The notes: generated from the sequence alone by a model not told the origin. A DNA stretch of 64,000 bases from Clostridia bacterium (GCA_017430535.1 JAFRMR010000009.1:1-64000), one strand, 5' to 3'; shown: positions 42,921 through 52,703, numbered from the stretch's first letter. Translations and numbers: made by a program.

Positions 42921-44717
42921 ATGGCAAAAAGCAGACTTATAGGCGAATATCCCGTAATAGGCATACGCCCCATTATTGACGCAAGAAGAGGCGTGCTCAA
43001 AGTAAGAGAATCCATTGAAGACCAGGCTATGAATATGGCCAAGGCCGCCGCGGACCTTTTCAGGGAGAATATCAAATACTCCAACGGCGAGCCCGTAAAG
43101 GTTGTTATTGCGGATACCTCCATAGGCAGAGTGGCAGAGGCCGCCGCCTGCGCCGCCAAATTCAAAAAAGAGGGCGTTGACATTACCCTTTCCGTTACAC
43201 CCTGCTGGTGCTACGGCTCGGAAACAATGGATATGGACCCCAACACCATAAAGGGCGTATGGGGCTTTAACGCAACCGAAAGACCCGGCGCCGTTTACCT
43301 TGCCGCCGTGCTGGCCGCCCACGCACAGAAGGGCCTGCCCGCCTTCGGCATTTACGGCAAAGATGTGCAGGATGCGGATGATACCACAATTCCCGACGAT
43401 GTAAGAGAAAAACTGCTCCGCTTTGCAAGAGCAGCCGTGGCAGTTGCCACAATGAAAGGCAAATCCTACCTGCAGATCGGCTCTATCTGCATGGGTATAG
43501 CCGGCTCCGTTATCAACTCCGAATTCTTTGAGGAATATCTCGGAATGAGAGTTGAAAGCGTTGACGAGGTTGAAATTCTCCGCCGTATGGAAGAGGGAAT
43601 TTATGACGAAGAAGAGTTTAAGAAAGCCCTTGAATGGACCAAGAAAAACTGCCCCGAGGGCTGGGATAAAAACCCGGATATAATCCGCAAAACCCCCGAA
43701 GAAAAAGAGAAGGACTGGGAATTCACCGTTAAAACCGCCTGCATTATCAAGGACCTTATGAACGGCAACCCCAACCTGCCCGCAGACCGTCAGGAAGAGA
43801 TGGTAGGCCACAACGCCATAGTGGGCGGCTTCCAGGGTCAGAGGCAGTGGACAGATCACTGGCCCAATGCAGACTTTGCGGAATCCATCCTCAACACTTC
43901 CTTTGACTGGAACGGCATAAGGGAGCCCTACGCTTTCGCTACCGAAAACGATACACTCAACGGCACAAGCATGCTCTTCCTCAAACTCCTTACCAACAGA
44001 GCCCAGATGTTTGCCGATGTGCGTACCTGCTGGAGCACCGACAGCGTAAAGAGAGTTACCGGCTATGACCTTGAAGGCAAAGCCAAAGAGGCTCAGGGCT
44101 TCATCCACCTTATAAATTCCGGCGCCTGCTGCCTTGATGCCTGCGGCGAAGCAAAGGATGAAAACGGCAACGCCCTTATCAAAGAGTGGTATAATGTTAC
44201 CGAGGAAGAAGCTCAGAGAATGCTCAAAGCCACCACCTGGTGCGCTGCCGATATGGGCTACTTCAGAGGCTGCGGCTTCTCATCCCGCTTCCTTACCGAT
44301 GCAGAAATGCCCGCAACAATGATCCGCCTCAATATAGTCAAAGGTCTGGGCCCCGTGCTTCAGATATGCGAGGGCTGGACCGTTAAACTGCCCGCTGAGG
44401 TTTCCGATATAATCTGGAAGAGAACGGACTACACCTGGCCCTGCACCTGGTTCACCCCTAGATGCACCGGCGAAGGTCCCTTCAAATCCGCTTATGACCT
44501 TATGAACAACTGGGGAGCAAACCACGGCGCCATCTCCTACGGCCATGTGGGCGCCGACCTTATCACCATGGCGTCAATGCTCAGAATCCCCGTTGCCCTT
44601 CATAATGTTCCCGATGAAAAGATATTCCGCCCCGCCAGCTGGGGTGCCTTCGGCACCAAGGACCTTGAGGGCGCCGATTACAGAGCCTGCGCCGCCTACG
44701 GCCCGCTTTATAAATAA
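42921..44717 (+). CDS. fucI: L-fucose isomerase
   Basis: 598 aa, normal FucI length. Family motifs include [49 protein letters not shown], and metal-ligand region [28 protein letters not shown]. It converts L-fucose to L-fuculose. No fuculose-1-phosphate aldolase or fucose transporter gene follows; a terminator ends the run. Confidence 0.97.
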   Translation: MAKSRLIGEYPVIGIRPIIDARRGVLKVRESIEDQAMNMAKAAADLFRENIKYSNGEPVKVVIADTSIGRVAEAAACAAKFKKEGVDITLSVTPCWCYGSETMDMDPNTIKGVWGFNATERPGAVYLAAVLAAHAQKGLPAFGIYGKDVQDADDTTIPDDVREKLLRFARAAVAVATMKGKSYLQIGSICMGIAGSVINSEFFEEYLGMRVESVDEVEILRRMEEGIYDEEEFKKALEWTKKNCPEGWDKNPDIIRKTPEEKEKDWEFTVKTACIIKDLMNGNPNLPADRQEEMVGHNAIVGGFQGQRQWTDHWPNADFAESILNTSFDWNGIREPYAFATENDTLNGTSMLFLKLLTNRAQMFADVRTCWSTDSVKRVTGYDLEGKAKEAQGFIHLINSGACCLDACGEAKDENGNALIKEWYNVTEEEAQRMLKATTWCAADMGYFRGCGFSSRFLTDAEMPATMIRLNIVKGLGPVLQICEGWTVKLPAEVSDIIWKRTDYTWPCTWFTPRCTGEGPFKSAYDLMNNWGANHGAISYGHVGADLITMASMLRIPVALHNVPDEKIFRPASWGAFGTKDLEGADYRACAAYGPLYK

Positions 44718-44742
44718 TAAAAATATAATAATTGATTAGAAA

Positions 44743-44779
44743 ATCCCGGGTATGCAGTTTGCATTCCCGGGATATTTTT
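44743..44779. terminator. Bidirectional terminator after fucI
   Basis: Stem of 13 bp (ATCCCGGGTATGC / GCATTCCCGGGAT, one mismatch) followed by ATTTTTA. It also serves the convergent permease gene. Confidence 0.85.
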
Positions 44780-44804
44780 ACGGTTTTTAATTATTCAGTT
44801 TATA

Positions 44805-45947
44805 CTAAAAGAATTTCCAGCGGGAGAGGAGATAGCCCGGGATAACTACAATTATGAAAAATGCCCAGGAGATGAGGGTGAAGGTTTTTATGAACTTTTT
44901 GCCGTTACCCGGGTATTCACGCACATAAATACGGTAGTTTATTACAGAGGCAAGGGAGCCGATAAGGGAGCAGAGGCCTGCGGTATCTGCGCCGTAAATA
45001 AGCCCGGCAAAGTTCTTTGTGAAGGGGTAAAGAACTATGGAAGCCGGCACATTTGATATAATCTGGCTCAGCCCTATTGCCCACCAGTATTCCCTGCCGG
45101 CAACCGATGAACTGAGAAACGCCGATATTTTTTCATTGCCTGCAATTGAGGATGAAAAAATGAAGAAGCAGAGGAATGTGAGGATAAGCACATAATCCAC
45201 TCTCAGAAATATTTTTCTGTCAACCGCAAAAATTGCCGCGATTACCAGAATAAGAGCCGCCCACCAGAACTGTGTTCTTGTGATGATAACGGCCATTACC
45301 AGAATAAACAGCAGCCTGTAGGTCGTTCTCTGCAGCCGTCTGCTCTGCTGCCATTCGGCGCTCTTGTGGGAAAAGATTATCTGCTCCCTGAGGTTTTTAC
45401 GGTACATTACGATAATAAAAACCGAAAGCAGCACTGCGCTCATTACGGAAAGGGGCAGCATATGAAGCATAAAATGAACAAAGTTCACTTCCTTCGCCTG
45501 CCCGTAAAGAAAAAGATTCTGCGGAGAGCCGAAGGGGGTAAGCAGGGAGCCCCTTATGGCGGCGATGTTTTCCATTGAAATAACGGGCAGTATATACTGC
45601 TCCCTTTCCCCGCTCCTGAAAAGCAGGATTGTAAGGGGCACAAAAATAATAAGGGAAACATCATTGGTAACAAACATTGATGTAAAGAAAACGCCGAAAA
45701 CAAGAAAAAATGAAAGAGCCGCCGGGGTTTTCAGACGGGATGCAATGTTTTCAACAGGCCTTAAGACATTTTCCTTTTTGAAGCCCTCCAGCACACAGAG
45801 CATCATAAGCAGTGTGCCGAGAGTTCGCCAGTCTATGCCTCTGAAGAAATCCGCACCCGGGGGCGTGATAATAAGCCCCGCAACGGCGGCAGCCAGAGAA
45901 ACGGAAAGCATCAGTTCTTTTTTGAAATACCGGGCAGCTTTTTTCAT
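44805..45947 (-). CDS. SLC13/ArsB-superfamily permease
   Basis: 380 aa with about ten hydrophobic segments. It resembles Na+/dicarboxylate or citrate permeases: FVTNDVSLIIFVPLTILLF, then LTPFGSPQNLFLYGQ, and a late SQIISNVPASIVLYPF. The two NDxxx/SPQN and NVP motif copies are the inverted-repeat substrate sites of this superfamily. Substrate unknown. It lies 28 bp after the ABC-transporter operon. Confidence 0.8.
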   Translation of the reverse strand: MKKAARYFKKELMLSVSLAAAVAGLIITPPGADFFRGIDWRTLGTLLMMLCVLEGFKKENVLRPVENIASRLKTPAALSFFLVFGVFFTSMFVTNDVSLIIFVPLTILLFRSGEREQYILPVISMENIAAIRGSLLTPFGSPQNLFLYGQAKEVNFVHFMLHMLPLSVMSAVLLSVFIIVMYRKNLREQIIFSHKSAEWQQSRRLQRTTYRLLFILVMAVIITRTQFWWAALILVIAAIFAVDRKIFLRVDYVLILTFLCFFIFSSSIAGNEKISAFLSSSVAGREYWWAIGLSQIISNVPASIVLYPFTKNFAGLIYGADTAGLCSLIGSLASVINYRIYVREYPGNGKKFIKTFTLISWAFFIIVVIPGYLLSRWKFF

Positions 45948-45975
45948 TATTTATGCGCTTCCTGAAATCAGAATT

Positions 45976-46785
45976 TTATTTTGTAATATCGGAGCCGAAG
46001 TATTTAACGGAAAGCTCGGCAATTACTCCCTCGCTGAGAAGTTCGTTGATTGCGGCGTTTACCGCATCCCTGAGGGATGCGTAATCATCGGAGGCAACCA
46101 TGGGGATTGCAACGGACGAGGCCTCATCTGTAAGGGCAGCTATTTTAAGCTGAGCATCCGGCTGCTGCTTCATATAATCATAGAATGAAACATCGGCGTT
46201 AAGGGTGGCGTCAACCCTGCCCTGCTCAACCTGCGTAAGGGTTTCCGCAAGGGTGGAAACACCTGCGGCGGTGGCGCCGTAACTCTCTGCAAGCTCCATA
46301 TAGGTGCTGCCCAGGCTGTTTACGGTGGATTTTCCTTTAAGGTCCTCAAAAGTCTTAATTTCATCATTATCCGCCTTGACAATAAGGGCGGTGCGGATAT
46401 ATCCGTAAGGCACGGAAAAGCTGTATTTTTCGCTTCTCTCCTCGGTGATTTCTACGCCGTTGATAACAAGATCGTATCTGCCGCTGTCAAGGCCCGCAAA
46501 CAGAGATTCCCAGGGAGCTTCGACTATCTCGGCCTCAACGCCCAGTTTTTCGGCTATGGCTCTGCCTACATCCGCATCAAAGCCTATTACGGCATCGGTT
46601 TCAGTATCGTGGAAGGACCAGGGAGCCCAGTTGCCCTCCAGCGCTATGATTATTTTGCCGTCTGCCTTGATTTTTGCAAGGCGGTCAGCAGGCTCCGGAT
46701 TTGCTTTGCCGGCGCATCCCGCCGTAACAAGCAGGGCCGTTGCGCACACAAGAATAAGGGCGATGATTTTTTTTGCGTTTTTCAT
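45976..46785 (-). CDS. Amino-acid ABC transporter substrate-binding lipoprotein
   Basis: 269 aa. Lipobox VTAGC gives Cys24. It has the family-3 extracellular solute-binding fold: ALEGNWAPWSFHD...IGFDADVGRAIAEKLG, WESLFAGLDSGRYDLVING. It is similar to cystine/polar-amino-acid binding proteins. It is the third gene of a permease-ATPase-binding-protein operon. Confidence 0.92.
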   Translation of the reverse strand: MKNAKKIIALILVCATALLVTAGCAGKANPEPADRLAKIKADGKIIIALEGNWAPWSFHDTETDAVIGFDADVGRAIAEKLGVEAEIVEAPWESLFAGLDSGRYDLVINGVEITEERSEKYSFSVPYGYIRTALIVKADNDEIKTFEDLKGKSTVNSLGSTYMELAESYGATAAGVSTLAETLTQVEQGRVDATLNADVSFYDYMKQQPDAQLKIAALTDEASSVAIPMVASDDYASLRDAVNAAINELLSEGVIAELSVKYFGSDITK

Positions 46786-46804
46786 AATTACTTTCCTTTC
46801 TCTT

Positions 46805-47551
46805 TCAGCTGTTTATTTTTTCAAGAAATTGCTTTGTTCTTTCGCTTTCCGGTGAGTTGAAAAACTTTTCCGCACCGGCGGACTCCGCAATTATCCCTTC
46901 ATCCATAAGCATAACCTTTGTTGAAATCCTGCGGGCAAACTCCAGCTCGTGGGTAACAACAATCATGGTCATGCTTTGCCCGGCAAGGGCGGCGATAACA
47001 TCCAGCACCTCCCGGGTAAGCTCCGGGTCCAGAGCGGAGGTGGGCTCATCAAAATATATTATATCCGGGTCAAGAGCAACGGCGCGGGCTATGGCAACCC
47101 TTTGCTGCTGGCCGCCGGAAAGCTGGTTAGGGTAGTAATCAAGGCGGTCCGAAAGGTTTACATCAGCGAGGGCCTGCTCCGCTTTTCTGCGGGCATCCTT
47201 CTTGCCCATACCTGAGGCAAGGAGCCCCTCCATAACATTCTGAACCGCAGTTTTGTTGGCAAACAGATTGAAATTCTGAAAAACGAAAGCGGTTCTTTTT
47301 CTTATGCCGTTTATCTGCTTTTTGCCTATACTGCTTAAGTTGTATGTTTCGCCTTCAAATGTCATCTCTCCGGAATCCGGGGTTTCAAGGAAGTTAAGGC
47401 ACCTGAGAAGGGTGGTTTTTCCTCCGCCGGAGGGACCTATTACGGATATGATTTCTCCCTTTTCAACCTCAAGGTCAATGCCCCTGAGTATTTCTCCTGT
47501 TTCGGGAAAGGATTTTCTGAGATTTTTAACCGATAACAGCAAAGCGGTCAC
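46805..47551 (-). CDS. Amino-acid ABC transporter ATPase
   Basis: 248 aa. Walker A GPSGGGKTTLLRCLNFLE, signature [19 protein letters not shown], Walker B IIYFDEPTSALDPE, H-loop VVTHELEFA. GlnQ/TcyC-like. It overlaps the permease gene by 4 bp. Confidence 0.95.
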   Translation of the reverse strand: MTALLLSVKNLRKSFPETGEILRGIDLEVEKGEIISVIGPSGGGKTTLLRCLNFLETPDSGEMTFEGETYNLSSIGKKQINGIRKRTAFVFQNFNLFANKTAVQNVMEGLLASGMGKKDARRKAEQALADVNLSDRLDYYPNQLSGGQQQRVAIARAVALDPDIIYFDEPTSALDPELTREVLDVIAALAGQSMTMIVVTHELEFARRISTKVMLMDEGIIAESAGAEKFFNSPESERTKQFLEKINS

Positions 47552-48216
47552 CTTCTTCCGTAAGAGGCAAGTTTCTTTTCCGCAACTCTCTGTACCCTTG
47601 AAAGCACAGTGGAAAAGATAAGATAAATAAGCCCAACCTCAAGGTAAAGGGCAAGGGGCTCATAGTAAACGGCGTTAATACGCTGGGTAGTCATAAACAT
47701 TTCCATTACGGTTATGTTGGCCGCAAGGGAGGTATCCTTAACCATACTTATCAGCTCGTTGCCCAGGGTCGGCACCGCAGTACGGAAAGCCTGGGGAAGA
47801 ATTATTCTGCGCACCGTTCTGCCCCGGCTCATACCCACGCAGTAGCCGGCCTCAAGCTGACCGTGAGGCACGGCCTCAAGGGCGGCGCGGATTGTTTCGG
47901 CCGCATAAGCACCCTCGTTTATTGCAAAAACCGCCACCGCCGTAGGGAAGGGAGAAGTCATTATTCCTACCCCGGGCAGGCCGTAAAACACCACAAAAAG
48001 CTGAACAAGCAGAGGGGTTCCCCTGATTATCCAGATATAAACTCTTGCCGCCCTGCTGAGCAGGGGAACATTGTAATACTGAATAAGAGCGGTAATAACC
48101 GCGATTATAAGCCCCAGCGAAAAGGCAAAAACCGTAAGGGGGATTGTCATTTTGAGACCGGGGAGAAGTATTTTGGGGAAAGATTCAATAAGAATTCTTA
48201 TTACCCGTTCCGACAT
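47548..48216 (-). CDS. Amino-acid ABC transporter permease
   Basis: 222 aa HisM/GlnP-type permease. Several membrane helices and the EAA loop (EAVPHGQLEAGYCVGMSRGRTVRRIILPQAFRTAVP). It is the first gene of the importer operon. Confidence 0.95.
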   Translation of the reverse strand: MSERVIRILIESFPKILLPGLKMTIPLTVFAFSLGLIIAVITALIQYYNVPLLSRAARVYIWIIRGTPLLVQLFVVFYGLPGVGIMTSPFPTAVAVFAINEGAYAAETIRAALEAVPHGQLEAGYCVGMSRGRTVRRIILPQAFRTAVPTLGNELISMVKDTSLAANITVMEMFMTTQRINAVYYEPLALYLEVGLIYLIFSTVLSRVQRVAEKKLASYGRR

Positions 48217-48336
48217 CCGAACAATCTCCTTTCGTGTTATTGGTGCGCGTTTTTTTTATTATAACAATACAACACTCCGATTTCAATTGTTTTTCAAACA
48301 AAAAGCATTCTGTCCTTACAGAAAAATAAAAAAGAT

Positions 48337-48515
48337 AAGCCCACGGTTTTGTGTTACTGCGAGCTGATATCTTATCAAACCTGTCTGTTTGTTTTTCGCC
48401 TGAATGAAGCAAAACGGGTAAAAGACTGCTGCAGTCAGGATGAAAACGCCGTTTTCTTCGGCGGGAGACAGTACTGAAGTACGGCAGAGCCGAAAAAACG
48501 GCGAAAACAGACAAT
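48337..48515 (-). repeat. Structured intergenic repeat, full copy R1 with its terminator hairpin
   Basis: Core 48382-48515. One end is TGTCTGTTTGTTTTTCGCC and the other GGCGAAAACAGACAATA, which pair as terminal inverted repeats. Inside, GCCGTTTTCTTCGGC (48448-48462) pairs with GCCGAAAAAACGGC (48489-48502) around a hairpin GTACT-GA-AGTAC (48471-48482). A stem-loop at 48339-48366 borders it. Related copies lie at 48591, 56022, 56219, 56421 and 62978. Confidence 0.8.
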
Positions 48516-48544
48516 AAAATCTTTTCCTTAGAAAAAGAAAAAAT

Positions 48545-48626
48545 TAAGCCCGCAGTTTTGTGTTACTGCGAGCTGATATCTTTTCAAACTTGTCTGTTTG
48601 TTTTTCGCCTGAATGAAGCAGTCAGA
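48545..48626 (-). repeat. Partial repeat R2: 3'UTR and terminator of the IPNTG gene
   Basis: Read on the minus strand from the stop at 48627: TTCAGGCGAAAAACAAACAG..., then hairpin 48547-48574 (AGCCCGCAG / CTGCGAGCT), then T-rich DNA. It is nearly identical to the corresponding 75-80 bp of R1 (48339-48413). Only one arm of the repeat is present. Confidence 0.75.
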
Positions 48627-49121
48627 TTAAAACTCTTTTTTGGTTTTAACTACTGCTACTGTACCTGCAACAAGAGCAAGAACCGCGATTGCGGGAACTG
48701 CCATTGAGCTGCCGGTGTTGGGGATGCTGGAAACTACCTTTGCGGGAGCTTTGGTCTCATCACCGGAAGCTGCCTTTGTAGCTTCGGTAGGATCATCAAC
48801 AACAGCGCTGGGGCCGGTAACTACATCATCGGTGTCTTCCTTGGTCTGGTCGGGAAGCTTTGTGGTGGTAGTAAGCTTGTTGAGAATGCTGTCACCGGAA
48901 TCAGCGGCAGATTTGGTGGTAGCTGCAGCTGTGGTTGCTTCTGTGGTGGGGATAATATCCCTGATGCTGGTGGGTCTGGTGTCGGCAGTATCTGCTGCGG
49001 GAGCTGCTGTGGTGGGCTCTGCAGGAGCATCTGAACCATCAGCAAAAGCAAGAACTGACAGTGAGAAGATTGCGGTTAACGCAACCATAAGTGCAAGAAC
49101 TAATGTGATTGACTTTTTCAT
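48627..49121 (-). CDS. Cell-wall-anchored protein with IPNTG sorting signal
   Basis: 164 aa. Signal peptide MKKSITLVLALMVALTAIFSLSVLAFA. The mature part is short and Thr/Ala/Pro/Asp-rich, probably disordered. The C-terminus has SIPNTGS, a hydrophobic helix and a KTKKEF tail, a sortase sorting signal of the xPxTG type. It is a candidate substrate for the sortases at 26266-29124 or another sortase. Confidence 0.85.
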   Translation of the reverse strand: MKKSITLVLALMVALTAIFSLSVLAFADGSDAPAEPTTAAPAADTADTRPTSIRDIIPTTEATTAAATTKSAADSGDSILNKLTTTTKLPDQTKEDTDDVVTGPSAVVDDPTEATKAASGDETKAPAKVVSSIPNTGSSMAVPAIAVLALVAGTVAVVKTKKEF

Positions 49122-49215
49122 AAATATCCTTCCTTCATCAATAATCTGCTATATTGTAATAGCAAAATACGATTTTGTCAAGAGATTATATATAATTTAA
49201 AGGTTTTTGCCGGTA

Positions 49216-51195
49216 TCAGAATGTTACCGTGCCTATGGTTTCTTTGCCGGAAATTGAGAATGCGGAAACTTTTTCGTTTGAAACGGTGTAGAGAATACCA
49301 CCGGAGCAGACGGCTCTGACTGCCGCATTGCCCACAAAGTTTTCATCGTGGGTATAGATACCTACGGGGTTTATATCGCCGCCGGAAGTATCAAACAGGG
49401 CGTAGGCGCTGGCTTCGTTGCCGTTTTCATCGTGGATAATTACGGGCAGACCGAATATTCCGGTTTTTTCATCACAGACTATTGCCCTTGAATCGCTTTG
49501 GGCGAGCGCCGTCTGCGATGCATCAAAGATATAGACAGAACCGGTATTGTCGCTTCTGAAAAGGGATAAGGTAACCTTGCCGGCGGAATCGGGGCCGGAC
49601 ACGCTGAGAATGCTGCCGTCCTTAAGCTGCCTTATTCTTGAACCGCCTACAAACACCGTGGTTTCGGCTGCGGTTATACTTGAGGGGTTGGTAAAATCAA
49701 GGATGTAGGTCTTATCCTGAGCGGATACACAGGCCTTACTGCCTATGTAGGTAACTGTTACATTTTCCGCCGGGGCAAAATCTCTGTTTTCACCGGTAAG
49801 CTTAAGGCCGGAGGTCAGCACGCAGGCGCTCAGGGTACTGCCGTCGGAAGTGATCAGGCGGATATAACCCTGCTCGCTTATGCCGGGGCCGCTTACTATT
49901 GTGCCGTCAAAGGAATAGGTGCCGCTCTGGCTGATGGCGCCGTCTTTGACCGTGAAGCTGTAAATCTCCGTTTTCTTTTCCCCGGTATCGGGTGAAACAA
50001 ACAGCCTTGTGATATATACAGTATTATTCATTGCGGAAACATCCGCTTTGCTGCCGCAGCCCAAAAGAGCAAGCTTCGGCATATTGGCGTCAACCTTGCC
50101 GGGAGTTGCTGCCGTTATGAACAGCACGGCCTTTTCTTTTGCGTTCTGTGCCGCCGTATATTCGCCTTTATCGGCTCTGAGCTGAACCTGACTGCCGTTT
50201 ACCGTAAGGGTAGGGGCGGATGCAGCGCCCTCGGAGGAAATGGACTTGCTTGTTGCCACATAGAACTTTCCGCCGGTAAGCTTTGCATACATAAGGGTGC
50301 CTTCCTGCTCGCATACGCTTGTCTGCGCAGGCTGCTCCGGGTCGGATATATCAAAATAAACTGCTACTGTGCTGGATTTAACCGCCTCTTCGCTGCCGTC
50401 GCCTGACATTGCATAGCGGCTTCTCTCTACAAGGGCTATGAGAGTGCCGCCGTTTACATATATACCCCGGCAGTTCTCTATTACATCGGAAGAGGAGGAA
50501 TCGGTAACCGGAATTTTTGCTACCGGGAACATATCATCGGGAGGTGATGAGCGAATTATATTAACAGCAGAGTAATTCCTGCCGGAGCGCTCGTCATATT
50601 CTTCGGAAACAGTATAAATATATTTGCCGCTGCAGTGAACGGTATCCGCAAGGCAATCAACCTGGCCGGAGTTCACGGCCTGGGCAATCATGCTGTCGTT
50701 ATCTGTTGCCTTGACATTTTCAACCTTGGCGGTTTCTTCGGTGGTCTTTTCGTCACCCAGGATTGAGAGAAGCCCGGTTTTTTCGGTGCTCTGCTCGGTG
50801 GCGCCTTTGGCGGATGTGCTGGTTTTACCGCCTTTATCCGATGAAAGAATCTCGTTTATGATATTCTGAAGCTCGGAATCGGTTTTGATGTTCTTTACAA
50901 GTTTGTTAAGCTCAAAGCCCTCAAAAGCATTCTTTACGCCTGCTGTATTGACTCTGATATTATTCCTGATAAATACGGTAAGGACGGTAACGAAAACCAG
51001 AGCCGCAGCAACAGCGGTAATGCGGCGGATTCTTATAATTGTGCCGGCTTTGCCTGCATCCGGGTCAACGGATGTCTGCTTTAATTTTTCGGTTATTCTG
51101 TCAACGGAAAGGGATTCGGGAACTTTTATATTCTCGGCATCCTTTTCGTATGCGCTTTTCAACTGCATTAAGGTATCAAGCTCACTGCGTTTCAC
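49216..51195 (-). CDS. Anti-sigma-like membrane protein with beta-propeller domain
   Basis: 659 aa from the GTG at 51195, which has AGGAGGC 7 bp upstream; the GTG overlaps the end of the sigma-factor gene. Residues about 1-60 form a short cytoplasmic segment and a membrane helix follows (ITAVAAALVFVTVLTVFI, about 65-85). The extracellular part is about 570 residues and resembles the secreted beta-propeller domain PF09826 (DCLADTVHCSGKYIYTVSEEYDERSG). Position and topology suggest a sensor that holds the ECF sigma factor. Direct evidence for binding is lacking. Confidence 0.75.
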   Translation of the reverse strand: MKRSELDTLMQLKSAYEKDAENIKVPESLSVDRITEKLKQTSVDPDAGKAGTIIRIRRITAVAAALVFVTVLTVFIRNNIRVNTAGVKNAFEGFELNKLVKNIKTDSELQNIINEILSSDKGGKTSTSAKGATEQSTEKTGLLSILGDEKTTEETAKVENVKATDNDSMIAQAVNSGQVDCLADTVHCSGKYIYTVSEEYDERSGRNYSAVNIIRSSPPDDMFPVAKIPVTDSSSSDVIENCRGIYVNGGTLIALVERSRYAMSGDGSEEAVKSSTVAVYFDISDPEQPAQTSVCEQEGTLMYAKLTGGKFYVATSKSISSEGAASAPTLTVNGSQVQLRADKGEYTAAQNAKEKAVLFITAATPGKVDANMPKLALLGCGSKADVSAMNNTVYITRLFVSPDTGEKKTEIYSFTVKDGAISQSGTYSFDGTIVSGPGISEQGYIRLITSDGSTLSACVLTSGLKLTGENRDFAPAENVTVTYIGSKACVSAQDKTYILDFTNPSSITAAETTVFVGGSRIRQLKDGSILSVSGPDSAGKVTLSLFRSDNTGSVYIFDASQTALAQSDSRAIVCDEKTGIFGLPVIIHDENGNEASAYALFDTSGGDINPVGIYTHDENFVGNAAVRAVCSGGILYTVSNEKVSAFSISGKETIGTVTF

Positions 51196-51736
51196 GGTCT
51201 TCGCCTCCTTTCCTGTTTTCTTCAATTTCGGTTTTAAGCTTTGCCAGGGCTCTTGCCAGCTTGGACCTGACCGTTGCCCCCGGCATTTCAAGGATATCCG
51301 CTATTTCACGGCTTTTGTATTCCCCCATTATTTTAAGGAATACTATCTGCCTTTCTTCTGGGGTGAGTATTTTGATTGCGGCCTGAAGCTCCATGGAGAG
51401 GTCCAGGTTGCTTATACCGCCGTCTGTGTTTCTGCCCAGGTCAACCTCATCGTTGAGCTCAAGGTTTGCGTGCAGCTCGTTAAACTGACGCCGGCAGGCG
51501 GCGTTGAGGATTCTGAACAGCCAGCCTTTGAAAGATTCCGGCTTTCGAAGGGCTTTTATATCTTTGAAGGCAGAGCAAACCGCTTCGCTTACCGCATCCT
51601 CTGCGGCGAAAGCATTGCCGGTAACACAGCAGGCGTAGCTGTACATTTCTTTATAATAGATGCTGTACAGTCTGCCGAAAGCATCTGCGTTCCCACCCTG
51701 AGCTTTTCTGACAAGCTCGGTTATTTCGCTGCCCAC
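51182..51736 (-). CDS. ECF-type RNA polymerase sigma factor
   Basis: 184 aa. Region 2 (YSIYYKEMYSYACCVTGNAFAAEDAVSEAVCSAF) and region 4 (LTPEERQIVFLKIMGEYKSREIADILEMPGATVRSKLARALAKL) are clear. The gene overlaps the propeller-protein gene, the usual sigma/anti-sigma arrangement. Targets unknown. Confidence 0.9.
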   Translation of the reverse strand: MGSEITELVRKAQGGNADAFGRLYSIYYKEMYSYACCVTGNAFAAEDAVSEAVCSAFKDIKALRKPESFKGWLFRILNAACRRQFNELHANLELNDEVDLGRNTDGGISNLDLSMELQAAIKILTPEERQIVFLKIMGEYKSREIADILEMPGATVRSKLARALAKLKTEIEENRKGGEDRETQ

Positions 51737-51962
51737 CTTTTTTCACCCGCTTTCATACATAAGTAAAGGAAAAATCCGTTTTTGTTGCATAAATACAAAA
51801 AAAATATACACTATCCCCCTGTTTTTTTCAAGTAAAACAAAATATCATCGGGCCTTTCTGTTTTTTTAGGCAAAAAAACTATTGTTTTATAACCGCTGTT
51901 TTAGTATAATGATTTTGTATTTATCTGTGGTCGTATGACCATCCCGAAAGGTGTGGATTATT
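51737..51962. other. Divergent intergenic region between sigma factor and NUDIX gene
   Basis: About 225 bp, AT-rich. A plus-strand -10-like TATAAT at 51905-51910 precedes the NUDIX gene. No ECF-type autoregulated promoter could be assigned by eye. Confidence 0.3.
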
Positions 51963-52703
51963 TTGCTCGGCAAATATGTACGGGTAAGGGTGACTAATCC
52001 GATCCACTCCGTAAACAGGCAATTCGGCTTTACCTATCAGTTGAACTACGGCACTATTGAAGGAAAAAAGCGGTATAATAACCTCACTTGCGGAGCCTAT
52101 ATCATGGGTATCAATCACCCTGTAAGAACCTTTGACGGCAGAGTTATTGCCGTAATCAGACACACAAACGACACTCCCCCGGTTTTTGTTGTTGCCCCCA
52201 AAAGCACAAAGTATATTGTTTACCAGATTGAGGATGCAGTTGCCTTTGCCGAAAAGCCCGGTGAGGGCAAAATAGACTGCCTTTACGAGCAGTCCTGCGG
52301 CGCGGTGGTTTACCGCCTTATCAATAATGAAATAAGATACCTGCTTATCAAAAACCGCCGTTCCTCCCACTGGGGTTTCCCCAAGGGCCATGTGGAGCGG
52401 GGCGAAAGCTGCGAGCAGACTGCCATAAGAGAAGTGCTGGAAGAAACCGGCATACATATCAGCATACTCCCCAATTTTGCCTCCCGGTCCGAATACACAA
52501 TTCAGGGCCGCATTGAAAAATCCGTTACCATCTACCTTGCCAAAACTCTGGATACCCAGACTGTAATCCAGAGGGAGGAGATAGAGGATTATATGTGGCT
52601 TGATTACAACAGAGCCATGGATAACCTGCGGTTTATCAATGACAGAAACATACTTGAAAGCGCCCGTAAATACCTGATTGAGGCAGGGGTGCAGAACGCG
52701 TAA
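51963..52703 (+). CDS. NUDIX hydrolase
   Basis: About 246 aa from the TTG at 51963 (MLGKYVRVRVTNPIHS), chosen because GAAAGGTG lies about 10 bp upstream and this N-terminus is typical of the clostridial family. Residues 1-105 are a domain resembling inorganic-pyrophosphatase-related N-termini. The NUDIX box GHVERGESCEQTAIREVLEETG is near residue 140 and complete. It hydrolyses a nucleoside diphosphate derivative; substrate unknown. Confidence 0.85.
   Translation: MLGKYVRVRVTNPIHSVNRQFGFTYQLNYGTIEGKKRYNNLTCGAYIMGINHPVRTFDGRVIAVIRHTNDTPPVFVVAPKSTKYIVYQIEDAVAFAEKPGEGKIDCLYEQSCGAVVYRLINNEIRYLLIKNRRSSHWGFPKGHVERGESCEQTAIREVLEETGIHISILPNFASRSEYTIQGRIEKSVTIYLAKTLDTQTVIQREEIEDYMWLDYNRAMDNLRFINDRNILESARKYLIEAGVQNA

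Noticed and set aside
42891..44108. 405-codon minus-strand open frame
   Set aside because: It lies antisense to fucI, which is certain. Long antisense frames arise from the codon bias of this gene.
48185..48514. Minus-strand open frame over repeat R1
   Set aside because: It consists mostly of the palindromic repeat. Similar peptide-like strings appear in R3/R4 only because the DNA is repeated.
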